From Gemmatimonadota bacterium (lineage in GTDB: Bacteria > Gemmatimonadota > Gemmatimonadetes > Longimicrobiales > Gaopeijiaceae), in assembly GCA_026713345.1 (NCBI GenBank), contig JAPOOQ010000337.1, forward strand, positions 1-22,162: a stretch of 22,162 nt of DNA, given 5' to 3'. Below are positions 1-7,315 of this stretch, piece by piece (the first letter of the stretch is position 1; every line of letters begins with the position of its first letter). A program made the position numbers and the translations under genes. The notes under the pieces were generated by a model that was not told the DNA's origin, did no database searches, and saw only the letters and a list, made by a program, of their open reading frames with translations.

Positions 1-431
1 AGATTCGGCCAGAGGTTGCGGTGCTCCTCCCCGGAGCCGGGGCACTTCAGGTCCATGATCCTGTGCACGCGCGGGTCCAGCGCGCCCACATCGAGCGCGC
101 CCGACGTTTCGATCAGCACCGTGTAGCCTTCATCGACAAGGCGCCGGGCCAGGAGCGCCGCCCCCGGCTGCACGAGCGGCTCGCCGCCGGTGATCTCCAC
201 GAGGCGGCACCCCTTCCCCTCCACCTCCCGCATCACCTCGTCCAGGGTCAGCCGGGTGCCGCCGTGGAAGGCGTACGCGGTGTCGCACCAGACGCACCGC
301 AACGGACAGCCGGTGAGCCGCACGAAGGTGCAAGGAAGGCCGGCCCGGGTGGATTCCCCCTGTATGGAATGGAAGATCTCGGTCACGCGAACCGACGGGA
401 CGTCCGCCGCCTCCGCCCGGGAACTCCTCAC
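1..431 (-). CDS. queE: 7-carboxy-7-deazaguanine synthase, N-terminal part (3' end outside window)
   Basis: This is a radical SAM enzyme that converts 6-carboxytetrahydropterin to 7-carboxy-7-deazaguanine in the cytoplasmic preQ0/queuosine pathway. The first 143 residues are visible. VTEIFHSIQGES (16-27) is the characteristic QueE opening, the [4Fe-4S]/SAM motif CxxxCxxC is C42-C46-C49 (CPLRCVWCDTAY), and a TGGEP SAM-binding motif lies at 81-85. The family is usually about 200-240 residues, so roughly the last third lies left of position 1. I chose the GTG at 431-429 because AAGGAGG sits six bases upstream and because this start overlaps the preceding gene's stop in a GTGA, which suggests translational coupling. 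No queD, queC or queF is in this window. The identity is firm; the exact start is likely. Confidence 0.9.
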   Translation of the reverse strand, partial: MRSSRAEAADVPSVRVTEIFHSIQGESTRAGLPCTFVRLTGCPLRCVWCDTAYAFHGGTRLTLDEVMREVEGKGCRLVEITGGEPLVQPGAALLARRLVDEGYTVLIETSGALDVGALDPRVHRIMDLKCPGSGEEHRNLWPN

Positions 432-850
432 GCCTGGCCTCCTTCCCTGCCCCTGCCCCCATCCCCCCCGCCACCCGCCCTGGCCACGACGGCCTCGTTC
501 AGCAGGCGCTGGACCTCGTGCAACGCCACGGCTCCGGCCTGCGCCACCACCGCGTCCCGGGACGGCCCCTTCCACAGCAGGGGGCTCTCCACATGGCCGA
601 CGATGCCCAGCCCGGTCTCCGCCCACCTCGGGAAGACCAGGTACCCGGCGACCGGCGCCCTCAGGTCCCCCGAACGCTCGGTCTCGATCGACACGGTGTA
701 GGGCTGCCCGTCACACGCCTCGAAGGCGGGCGGACGGCTGTGCACCTCCAGGTAGCCCCCGAGCGTACGGTCGTCCTCGCCTTCCCCGGGCCCCTCCGCT
801 GTCCTCGCGGCTTCCGCCGACTCTCCCGCTCCACTCACGTGTTCGTCCAC
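428..850 (-). CDS. Uncharacterised protein coupled to queE
   Basis: I do not recognise this family. The 140-residue frame has an acidic, low-complexity N-terminus (about 1-28), then a plausible compact alpha/beta domain (about 30-123, GGYLEVHSRPPAF to LLNEAVVARAG), and a Gly/Arg-rich tail. There is no signal peptide, membrane segment or cysteine cluster; only one Cys is present. Its stop overlaps the queE GTG by four bases, so the two genes are probably co-transcribed and co-translated. It does not resemble QueD, QueC or QueF. The GTG at 850 has a GGAGG directly abutting it, which is too close, so an in-frame GTG twelve bases downstream (838) may be the true start. A role connected to deazaguanine synthesis rests only on position. 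Confidence 0.6.
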   Translation of the reverse strand: MDEHVSGAGESAEAARTAEGPGEGEDDRTLGGYLEVHSRPPAFEACDGQPYTVSIETERSGDLRAPVAGYLVFPRWAETGLGIVGHVESPLLWKGPSRDAVVAQAGAVALHEVQRLLNEAVVARAGGGGDGGRGREGGQA

Positions 851-1022
851 CCTCCTCTGCTGGCCAATGCAGTCCTGCCGAAAGCTACACAGGCGCGCGA
901 CCGGAGGAACACCTCGCGGCCCAAACCGACATGCCCGCGCCCCTTCCGCCCCCCGTCGCTATCTTCAATCACCCCTGGCTTTGCGCGCGCGCACAATCAC
1001 CCCCACAAGAGCGACCCCACCC

Positions 1023-2045
1023 GTGAGAGCGGCAGTCTTCCACACGAACGGCGGCCCCGAAGTCCTCGCCGTCGACGAGATGCCCACCCCCCAACCCGGA
1101 CCCGGCGAAGTGCGGATCCGCGTCGCGGCCTCCTCCCTCAACCACCTCGACCTGTGGATGCGGCGAGGACTCCCCTTCGAGATCCCGATGCCGCACATCG
1201 GCGGGTCGGACATTGCGGGGACGGTCGACGAACTCGGCCCCGGAGTCTCCCCCGCCTGGGAGGGCAAGCGGGTAGTCGTGGACCCGTCGCTCAACTACGA
1301 CTGGTACCGGCTGGCGCGCCTCGCCAACACGCGGTCCGAGCCGCTGGAGATCATCGGCGAGCACACGCAGGGGGGCTTCGCCGAATACGCGGTGGCGCCG
1401 GCCGCCAACCTGATGGAGATCCCGGAGGGCGTCAGCGACGAGGTGGCCGCCGCGGGAGCGCTGGTGGGGGTCACGGCGTGGCATGGGCTGATGTCGCGCG
1501 GGGGGCTGCGCGCGGGGGAGCGCGTTCTGGTCACCGGCGCCAGCGGCGGCGTCTCGACCATGGCGATCCAGTACGCACGCGCGGCCGGCGCCGAGGTGTT
1601 CGCGATCACGTCCACGGAGGACGGCGTGCGGCGCGTCCGGGAGCTCGGCGCCGATCATGTCTTCGACCGCACGGCCTGCGACTGGGCGCGCGAGGTCTAC
1701 CGCGCGACGGACAAGCGCGGCATCGATCTCTGCCTCGACTCCGTCGGCGAGGCGATCTGGCGCGACCTGGTGCGGGCGCTTGCCGTCGGCGGCCGCCTCG
1801 TCACCTTCGGCGCCACCACCGGCGCCAACGGCATGATCGACATCCGCCTCCTCTTCTGGCGCCAGCTGTCGATCCTGGGGTCCACGATGGGAACGCCCGC
1901 CGAATTCCGGCAGGCCATGAACCTGGTCTTCGACGGCGTCGCCACCCCTCCGATCCACAGCGTCCTGCCCCTGGACGAGCTCCGCAAGGCCCACGAGCTG
2001 CTCGAAGCGGGCGGGGTCTTCGGCAAGATCGTGCTTCAGCCCTGA
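1023..2045 (+). CDS. Zinc-independent medium-chain dehydrogenase/reductase (quinone oxidoreductase-like)
   Basis: This 340-residue MDR-superfamily NAD(P)H-dependent oxidoreductase is cytosolic. The N-terminal GroES-like domain (about 1-145) includes PGPGEVRIRVAASSLNHLDLWMRRG (25-49, a family signature read in two parts) and PHIGGSDIAGTV (57-68). The Rossmann domain carries VTGASGGVSTMAIQYA (170-185), with GASGGV at 172-177 as the dinucleotide loop. Canonical zinc alcohol dehydrogenases have Cys and GHE catalytic ligands and four structural cysteines. Here N40-H-L-D and GGSD replace the former, and the structural lobe (87-112) has no Cys at all, so neither zinc should bind. The GTG at 1023 gives the family N-terminus (MRAAVFHTNGGPEVL); no strong ribosome binding site precedes it. 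The substrate is unknown. Confidence 0.85.
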   Translation: MRAAVFHTNGGPEVLAVDEMPTPQPGPGEVRIRVAASSLNHLDLWMRRGLPFEIPMPHIGGSDIAGTVDELGPGVSPAWEGKRVVVDPSLNYDWYRLARLANTRSEPLEIIGEHTQGGFAEYAVAPAANLMEIPEGVSDEVAAAGALVGVTAWHGLMSRGGLRAGERVLVTGASGGVSTMAIQYARAAGAEVFAITSTEDGVRRVRELGADHVFDRTACDWAREVYRATDKRGIDLCLDSVGEAIWRDLVRALAVGGRLVTFGATTGANGMIDIRLLFWRQLSILGSTMGTPAEFRQAMNLVFDGVATPPIHSVLPLDELRKAHELLEAGGVFGKIVLQP

Positions 2046-2057
2046 CGGGAGCGTCCC

Positions 2058-2396
2058 TTGAGAATCCGCGATGCGCAGGAGCGGGTCGACAGCTGGATCA
2101 GTCGGTTCGAGGAGGGCTACTGGCCCCCGCTGGCGATCCTCGCGCGCCTGATGGAGGAGGTCGGCGAACTGTCACGCGAGATCAACCACCGTTTCGGCTC
2201 CAAGCCCAAGCGGCACGACGAGGCCCCCGCCGAGCTGGAGCTCGAGATCGCCGACATCCTGTTCGTGCTGATCTCGCTGGCGAACCAGCAGGGGATCGAT
2301 CTGGAAGCCGCCTTCGACCGGGCGATGGACAAGTACGAGAAGCGGGATGCGGGACGCTGGACACCGCGGGCCACGCCGGCTGGAGGCGAGCAGTGA
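2058..2396 (+). CDS. MazG-like nucleotide pyrophosphohydrolase
   Basis: This 112-residue, all-alpha protein of the MazG/dUTPase-like NTP pyrophosphatase superfamily probably hydrolyses nucleoside triphosphates to NMP and PPi in the cytosol. The Mg-binding signature is visible as EEVGE (33-37, EExxE) followed by E63-I-A-D66 (ExxD) and ILFVLISLANQQGIDLEAAF. It is a single MazG core, about half the length of E. coli MazG, so it is closer to the short MazG-like proteins. Translation probably starts at the TTG at 2058, with GGGAG seven bases upstream, twelve bases after the reductase stop; the two may be co-transcribed. The nucleotide preference cannot be read from the sequence. Confidence 0.85.
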   Translation: MRIRDAQERVDSWISRFEEGYWPPLAILARLMEEVGELSREINHRFGSKPKRHDEAPAELELEIADILFVLISLANQQGIDLEAAFDRAMDKYEKRDAGRWTPRATPAGGEQ

Positions 2397-2483
2397 CGGC
2401 TGCGGAGCGTGTCGGACCTGGTCGACGGCCGCGCGCGGCCAGCCCGTCCTAACGGTTCGCCCCATTTGCCTGTCGTCCCCAGT

Positions 2484-3044
2484 ATGGAGCGTAGCGAGAC
2501 CGATGGGGTGCTGGTCGCCCGGGTTCGCCGCGGCGACAGCCGTGCCTTCGACCAGCTGGTCCGGCGGCACCTGCGCACGGCCCACGCCGTGGCGCGGTCG
2601 AAGCTGGACAACCCCGCCGACGCCGACGACGTGGTACAGGATGCATTCATCAAGGCGCTGCAGCGGATCGACGACTGCCGCAACCCGGAGGGGTTCCGGG
2701 GCTGGCTGCTCGTCATCGTCCGCAACACCGCCCACAACTACAGGGAACGTGAAAGGCTCAGAACAGCCGCGCCGCTCGAAAAGGTGGCCTCGGCGGCTTC
2801 GGGGGACGACCCCCTGGCCGACGTCGCCAACGCGGAGTTGCGCGGTCGCCTGAGCGAAGCGATGAACAATCTCACGGAATTGCAGAGAAAGGTACTCGTC
2901 CTCTATGACCTCGAAGGCTGGAAGCACGGCGAAATCGCCCGCGAACTCGGGATTTCCGCGGGCTCGTCGCGCGTACACCTTCATGTCGCCCGCAAATCGA
3001 TGCGGCGACTCCTGGGCGGCCGACTCGCGCTGGAGAATGTGTGA
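2484..3044 (+). CDS. ECF-type RNA polymerase sigma factor
   Basis: This sigma70-family extracytoplasmic-function factor has 186 residues. Region 2 spans about 9-92 and contains DADDVVQDAFIKAL (47-60, region 2.2, core binding) and FRGWLLVIVRNTAHNYRERER (71-91, regions 2.3-2.4, read in two parts). Region 4 (about 122-177) has the helix-turn-helix YDLEGWKHGEIARELGIS followed by SSRVHLHVARKSMRRLL. Regions 1.1 and 3 are absent, which defines ECF factors. I chose the ATG at 2484; a GTG at 2409 would add 25 non-conserved residues and cannot be excluded, because neither has a clear Shine-Dalgarno. It is followed after three bases by a single-span membrane protein and then a CpxP-like protein, a layout typical of envelope-sensing sigma modules. 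Confidence 0.9.
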   Translation: MERSETDGVLVARVRRGDSRAFDQLVRRHLRTAHAVARSKLDNPADADDVVQDAFIKALQRIDDCRNPEGFRGWLLVIVRNTAHNYRERERLRTAAPLEKVASAASGDDPLADVANAELRGRLSEAMNNLTELQRKVLVLYDLEGWKHGEIARELGISAGSSRVHLHVARKSMRRLLGGRLALENV

Positions 3045-3047
3045 CCG

Positions 3048-3422
3048 ATGAAAAGACCCCATTTCCGGAATACGAACACGGACCCGAAAGTCTTCAATCT
3101 CGACCCCGAGATGCATCCGTCCCGCTGGGAGGCGCTCGTCGCCGGGATCATGGAGCGCGCCGGGCCGATCCTGGAGGCGCGTCGGCAGCGGACCCTGGCG
3201 GGGACGCTGTCGGGTTGGCAGCGGCCCGTGCTCGCCGGCGCGGCCGGGCTCGCGGCGGCGGCCATCGCGGTGCTGATCCTGCTGCCCGGCGGGGAGACCG
3301 CCCCGGTGGAGGTCTCGCTGGCCGAGGTGGTGATGCCCTGGTCCGTCGCGGCCTGGATCGATGGCGGTGACGCGCCAACGGCCATCGACCTGGTCGACGC
3401 CGTCGCGGAGTACGTTCCATGA
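3048..3422 (+). CDS. Single-span membrane protein, candidate anti-sigma factor
   Basis: This 124-residue protein has a cytoplasmic-looking N-terminus of about 58 residues (RWEALVAGIMERAGPILEARR, 26-46, forms an amphipathic helix). One membrane helix follows at about 60-80 (AGAAGLAAAAIAVLILLP), then a short acidic extracytoplasmic tail. It lacks the His-x3-Cys-x2-Cys motif of zinc-type anti-sigma factors. Its position, three bases after an ECF sigma gene, and its topology match what short anti-sigma factors do: hold sigma at the membrane through a cytosolic helix. That role is inferred from context only. The stop overlaps the next start in ATGA, so translation is coupled to the CpxP-like gene. 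Confidence 0.7.
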   Translation: MKRPHFRNTNTDPKVFNLDPEMHPSRWEALVAGIMERAGPILEARRQRTLAGTLSGWQRPVLAGAAGLAAAAIAVLILLPGGETAPVEVSLAEVVMPWSVAAWIDGGDAPTAIDLVDAVAEYVP

Positions 3423-3913
3423 GCCGACGGTTCGCCGCAATCTCGCTGCTCGCCGCCGTGTTCCTTACCGGCGTGGCCGCGACCCTGGGCACACTTCGCA
3501 TCGTCGAACACAGGGCTGACTCCGAACAGTCGGCCGTCTTCCGCCCGGACGGGGATCGGCGTCCACCCCGTTCACCGGAAGAGCGCCAGCAGGGGGGGAG
3601 GGACGAGCCGCGTCGCTGGACGGAAATGACGCGTCTGCTCGTGTCCGAGCGGCTCGTCAGGGCACTCGATCTGACGGACGAACAGGTCAGCGAGATCAAC
3701 CTGGCGCTGAACAGAAACCAGGAAGCGGCGCAAGCCACCTGGGCGGATGTTCTGCCCGTGCTCCAGAGCCAGCGTGATTCGCTGGAGGCCGAGATTGGCC
3801 GCATCCTGACCCCCGAGCAGCAGGAGAGGTTTACGAGGATTCTCCGCAGTGACCGGGACCGTGTGCAGCGCGGTCGGGATTCGCGGGGTTCCCGGGATTC
3901 CGGACGGCGGTAG
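3419..3913 (+). CDS. Periplasmic CpxP/Spy-like (LTxxQ-type) protein
   Basis: This 164-residue exported protein has a signal peptide or N-terminal anchor at about 5-27 (FAAISLLAAVFLTGVAATLG), an Arg/Pro/Glu-rich linker (about 30-68), and a helical domain. The domain is bounded by LTDEQVSEI (85-93) and LTPEQQERF (130-138), the paired LTxxQ motifs of CpxP, Spy and the ZraP/CnrX periplasmic sensor superfamily. The C-terminus is a charged Arg/Asp/Ser/Gly tail. It has no cysteine after the signal and almost no His or Met, so a metal-binding role like that of CnrX or ZraP is not supported; sensing misfolded protein or envelope stress fits better. It is the third gene of the sigma module and is coupled by ATGA overlap to the membrane protein. 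Confidence 0.75.
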   Translation: MSRRFAAISLLAAVFLTGVAATLGTLRIVEHRADSEQSAVFRPDGDRRPPRSPEERQQGGRDEPRRWTEMTRLLVSERLVRALDLTDEQVSEINLALNRNQEAAQATWADVLPVLQSQRDSLEAEIGRILTPEQQERFTRILRSDRDRVQRGRDSRGSRDSGRR

Positions 3914-3929
3914 CCGCTCAGAGCGCAAC

Positions 3930-3951
3930 AACCGCTTGCCTTCAGGCGGTT
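3930..3951 (+). terminator. Weak hairpin after the sigma-factor operon
   Basis: AACCGC (3930-3935) pairs with GCGGTT (3946-3951) around a ten-base loop, 17 bases after the CpxP-like stop and just before the threonine dehydrogenase gene. Only TTTC follows and there is no real U-run, so this could be a weak terminator or a chance structure. Confidence 0.3.
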
Positions 3952-3973
3952 TCAAGCCATCTTTGTCCCCGTC

Positions 3974-4945
3974 ATGAAGCGCATCCTCGTCACCGGCGCC
4001 GCCGGTCAGATCGGGACCGAACTCACCACAAGCCTTGTCGGCCGCTACGGATCCGGCAGGGTTCTGGCGACGGACATCCGCGACCCCGTCCTGTGGGCGC
4101 CGGGCTGCGCTGCCGAGCAGCTCGACTGTCTCGACATCGACGCGCTGCGGAACACGGTCTCCCGCTTCGGCGCCACCGCGATCCATCACCTGGCGGCGAT
4201 CCTCTCGGCGACGGCGGAGGACGACCCGGTGCGCGCGTACCGCATCAACATGAACGGGCTGGTGAACGTCCTGGAGGTCGCGGCGGAGTTCGGTTGCCGC
4301 GTCTTCGTGCCGAGTTCGATCGCGGCGTTCGGGCCGGGGACTCCCCGCGACCCCGCGCCCCAGTCCACGCTGCAGCGCCCCACGACCATGTACGGCGTGA
4401 CCAAGGTGGCGGGGGAGCTCCTCTGCGACTACTTCCACAGCCGCTTCGGGGTCGACGCGCGCGGGCTGCGCTTCCCCGGGCTGATCTCCTATGCGGCGCC
4501 CCCCGGCGGCGGCACCACCGACTATGCGATCGAGATGTTCCACGCCGCACTGCGTGAGGGCCGCTACACCTGCTTCCTGCGCGCCGACACCCGGATGGAC
4601 ATGATGTACATGCCCGATGCGATCCGCGCGGTGATCGGGGTGATGGAAGCGCCGCCCGATGCGCTCACGCACCGAAACGCCTTCAACGTCACCGCGATGC
4701 AGTTCACGCCAGCCGAACTCGCCGCGGAGATCCGGTCCCACGTCCCCGGCTTCCGGATCGACTACGCCCCCGATCCCGTGCGCCAGTCCATCGCCGACTC
4801 CTGGCCCTCGCGGCTGGACGACTCCGAGGCGCGCGAGCAGTGGGGCTGGCGCCACGAATACGAGCTCCCGGACATGGTCACGGACATGTTCAAGGGGCTG
4901 TACGAACAACTCGCCCGCGAAGGGGCGCTCGCCGCCGGGAGGTAG
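3974..4945 (+). CDS. tdh: L-threonine 3-dehydrogenase, SDR/epimerase type
   Basis: This enzyme oxidises L-threonine to 2-amino-3-ketobutyrate with NAD+. The 323-residue protein is an extended short-chain dehydrogenase, not the zinc MDR type found in E. coli. The Rossmann motif GAAGQIG is at 8-14, an ACC-like HHLAAILSA segment at 71-79, the catalytic Ser in VPSSIAAFGP (112-121), and YGVTK gives Y140 and K144. LRFPGLISYAAPPGGGTTDYA is a characteristic substrate-loop segment of this TDH family, and RMDMMYMPDAIRA follows it. The kbl gene begins seven bases after its stop, which completes the pathway and strongly supports threonine dehydrogenase over a sugar epimerase. No clear Shine-Dalgarno precedes the ATG. 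Confidence 0.92.
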   Translation: MKRILVTGAAGQIGTELTTSLVGRYGSGRVLATDIRDPVLWAPGCAAEQLDCLDIDALRNTVSRFGATAIHHLAAILSATAEDDPVRAYRINMNGLVNVLEVAAEFGCRVFVPSSIAAFGPGTPRDPAPQSTLQRPTTMYGVTKVAGELLCDYFHSRFGVDARGLRFPGLISYAAPPGGGTTDYAIEMFHAALREGRYTCFLRADTRMDMMYMPDAIRAVIGVMEAPPDALTHRNAFNVTAMQFTPAELAAEIRSHVPGFRIDYAPDPVRQSIADSWPSRLDDSEAREQWGWRHEYELPDMVTDMFKGLYEQLAREGALAAGR

Positions 4946-4952
4946 ACGAACG

Positions 4953-6185
4953 ATGCCGATGGACCGCCTGACCGGCGTGGTCGAGGGGCTGGTCGCCGGA
5001 CTCGAGGAGCAGGGCACAGCGAAGGGCGCCGAAGTGGTCGTGCGCGAGGTGATCCCGGCCGGCGACGGGCACGGGCCGCGCTTCCTGCTGGAGGGCCAGG
5101 GGGACAAGCCCTTCATCCGCATGAACGCGAATTCCTATCTGGGGCTGAGCCTGCACCCCGAGGTGATCGAGGCGGAAGAGGTCACCGCCCGGGCCATGGG
5201 CGCGGGCCCCGGCGCGGTGCGGTTCATCGCGGGCACGCACATCCAGCACGTCGCCCTCGAGCGGGCGCTGGCCGACTTTCACGGGCGCGAGGAGGGGATG
5301 ATCTTCTCGTCCGCCTATGCGGCCGTTGTGAGCGCGCTCGTGTCGCTGACCGACAAGTCGACCTTCCTGCTCTCGGACGAACTCAACCACAACTGCATCA
5401 TCAACGCGATGCGGATGTCGCGCCCGGCCGGCAAGGGGATCTACCCGCACCTCGACATGGCCGCCCTGGACCGCCAGCTGGAGCGCGCCAAGGGGAAGGC
5501 GCGGCGGGTGCTCGTCGTCACCGACGGCATCTTCTCGATGCGGGGCGACCATGCTCCCGTCGACGAGATCATGGAGATCGCCGCGCGCCACGACGCCGAC
5601 TACCCCGAGAACGTGGTGGTGGTGGTGGACGATTCGCACGGCGTCGGGGCCTTCGGGGCCACCGGCCGCGGGACCGAGGAGTACACGAACAGTGCCCCCT
5701 GCGACATTCTGGTGGGAACGCTGGGCAAGGCTTTCGGCGTGAACGGCGGCTACGTCGTGTCGAGTGCCCCGGTGGTGCGATTTCTGCGCGAGTCGTCGCC
5801 CCTGTACATCTACTCGAACCCGATCACGGCGGGCGAGGCCGCGGCGGCGATGAAGTCACTGGAGATCCTCACGGGCCCGGAGGGTGCCCGCCGCCTGAGT
5901 CATCTCCGCGCACTCACGAAGCGGTTCGAGGCGGGGCTCGTCGAACGCGGCTTCGAGATCATCCCGGGCGACCATCCCATCGTTCCGATCATGGTGCGCA
6001 GCACCTCCGAGACCCGGCGCCTCGTCGCGGCCCTCTTTGACGCCGGCGTCCTGGCCACCGGGCTCGCGTTCCCGGTCGTGCCGCGCGGCGACGAGTCCAT
6101 CCGCTTCCAGGTCAACGCCGACCACACCGAGGCGGGCATCGACCAGGTCCTCGCGGCTCTGTCTGCCGCCCGCAAGCGGCAGTAG
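4953..6185 (+). CDS. kbl: 2-amino-3-ketobutyrate CoA ligase (glycine C-acetyltransferase)
   Basis: This PLP enzyme of the alpha-oxoamine synthase family cleaves 2-amino-3-ketobutyrate with CoA to glycine and acetyl-CoA. It has 410 residues, near the usual size of about 400. Landmarks are NANSYLGLS (58-66), GAGPGAVRFIAGTHIQH (83-99), SDELNHNCIINAMR (141-154), DDSHGVGAFG (226-235, cofactor-binding Asp and His) and VGTLGKAFGVNGG (254-266), in which K259 is the Schiff-base lysine. A related alternative would be 8-amino-7-oxononanoate or 5-aminolevulinate synthase, but the tdh partner seven bases upstream settles it. The ATG at 4953 has GGGAGG ten bases upstream, inside the end of tdh. It converges with the next gene, leaving an 11-bp gap. 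Confidence 0.93.
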   Translation: MPMDRLTGVVEGLVAGLEEQGTAKGAEVVVREVIPAGDGHGPRFLLEGQGDKPFIRMNANSYLGLSLHPEVIEAEEVTARAMGAGPGAVRFIAGTHIQHVALERALADFHGREEGMIFSSAYAAVVSALVSLTDKSTFLLSDELNHNCIINAMRMSRPAGKGIYPHLDMAALDRQLERAKGKARRVLVVTDGIFSMRGDHAPVDEIMEIAARHDADYPENVVVVVDDSHGVGAFGATGRGTEEYTNSAPCDILVGTLGKAFGVNGGYVVSSAPVVRFLRESSPLYIYSNPITAGEAAAAMKSLEILTGPEGARRLSHLRALTKRFEAGLVERGFEIIPGDHPIVPIMVRSTSETRRLVAALFDAGVLATGLAFPVVPRGDESIRFQVNADHTEAGIDQVLAALSAARKRQ

Positions 6186-6196
6186 CCTCCTCCTCC

Positions 6197-7315
6197 TCAG
6201 AAACCGAGGATCTTGGTCAGTTCGACGTAGAATCGAACCCGCTGATAGTAGTCCCCGCTGATGTTGGTCTCCGCGCGAGTCCAGCTCCCGCCCGCGCTGA
6301 CCGAAATGCCCGACCCCAGGATGCGTGAGATCTGACCCTCGAAGATTGCCGCGTTGTCGGCTTCCTCTCCGGGGACCAGGAACTCCTGGGGACTCAGGTA
6401 GCTCTTACCCGACCAGATTCCCTTCACCAGCACGCGATTACGCGCTCCAACCCGCTGCCGGGCCGTAGCCTCGAATCTCGCGGCGTTGTACTCTACCCGG
6501 CTGGAGTTGGACCGGTTGAAGATCCCGCTCGCGTCAAGCGTCAAGCTATGCCCCCATGTTTCCCAACGGTCCAGGTACCATCTGCTCCCCACTTGAACCT
6601 TGTGATCCCGGCGGTGTCCCTGCTCGGGATAGCGCTGGTGCAGATACGCCGCAAAGACCCGAAGCGTGGAGTAGTCGTCCGTCCCCGGCATGCCCCGGAA
6701 CAATCTGTTGCCACCGGCCTGCACCTCGAACGAACGCAGGTCCAGGTAGTCCAGCTCCGGCAGTACGCTCGGGCCCGCGTAGTCCTTCTCCTCGAAACGA
6801 ATGTGCGCATCCACACCCGTGGTGCCGGAGACCGATCTGGAAAACCCGCCATCGAGCGAATAGGCGAGGTAGCCCGGTGGCAGGTACAGCGGCATCGGCG
6901 GGAGGTCCGCGATGCCCCGGGTGTCCACCTGGGCGTCAAGGGTGAGTGTGCCGGTTTCGAGGCGCTCCGTGTACAGGGTCCGCAGCGAGAAGCTCCGTGT
7001 CCTTGGCGCATAGTTCCGCTGCAGGAATCCGGCGGTCGCAAACTGCCGCAGCGTCCCGTCGATCGTCACGTCGATGCGGCGGGTCGAATGGGCGAAGAAC
7101 CGCTCGAGCAGGAATTCCCATTCGCTGGCCACCGCGATGACACTCTCCGTCGAGTCGACGATGGGCACCGTCACCGCTGAAAAGTCGCCCCGGTATTGCT
7201 CCAGCGCCGCACGGCCGGTCAGCCAGCCTCCGATTCCCAGCTGGGCCTCCAGCGTTCCCGCGCCACCGCCGAAGACGAGAACCGCCGCCGCCATGAACAC
7301 CCCCGTGCGTCTCAT
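6197..7315 (-). CDS. Outer-membrane beta-barrel-like protein, unknown function
   Basis: This 372-residue exported protein has a signal peptide at 1-24 (MRRTGVFMAAAVLVF, then GTLEAQ) with probable cleavage after A24. The mature chain is rich in alternating polar/hydrophobic stretches with aromatic ends (SFSLRTLYTERLETGTLTLDAQVD, here as two strands, and SFEVQAGGNRLF). It ends in YVELTKILGF; a C-terminal Phe on a beta-strand is the classical BAM recognition signal. No Cys is present. I do not recognise a specific family. GGGAGG lies six bases before the ATG. The first four bases overlap the stop of the upstream coiled-coil gene (ATGA), so the two are co-translated and probably act together at the envelope. 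Confidence 0.75.
   Translation of the reverse strand: MRRTGVFMAAAVLVFGGGAGTLEAQLGIGGWLTGRAALEQYRGDFSAVTVPIVDSTESVIAVASEWEFLLERFFAHSTRRIDVTIDGTLRQFATAGFLQRNYAPRTRSFSLRTLYTERLETGTLTLDAQVDTRGIADLPPMPLYLPPGYLAYSLDGGFSRSVSGTTGVDAHIRFEEKDYAGPSVLPELDYLDLRSFEVQAGGNRLFRGMPGTDDYSTLRVFAAYLHQRYPEQGHRRDHKVQVGSRWYLDRWETWGHSLTLDASGIFNRSNSSRVEYNAARFEATARQRVGARNRVLVKGIWSGKSYLSPQEFLVPGEEADNAAIFEGQISRILGSGISVSAGGSWTRAETNISGDYYQRVRFYVELTKILGF

Noticed and set aside
3148..5122. Long minus-strand frames opposite the sigma module, tdh and kbl (up to 516 residues)
   Set aside because: They have Arg/Gly/His-rich composition without domains and lie opposite clearly recognised genes, as expected from high GC.
5615..5629. 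GTG-repeat (microsatellite-like) in kbl
   Set aside because: It encodes the Val-rich beta-strand before the conserved DDSHG motif, so it is explained by the protein.
4953..6185. kbl as 5-aminolevulinate synthase or biotin-pathway BioF
   Set aside because: These paralogues share the PLP motifs, but the adjacent threonine dehydrogenase and the family segments favour glycine C-acetyltransferase.
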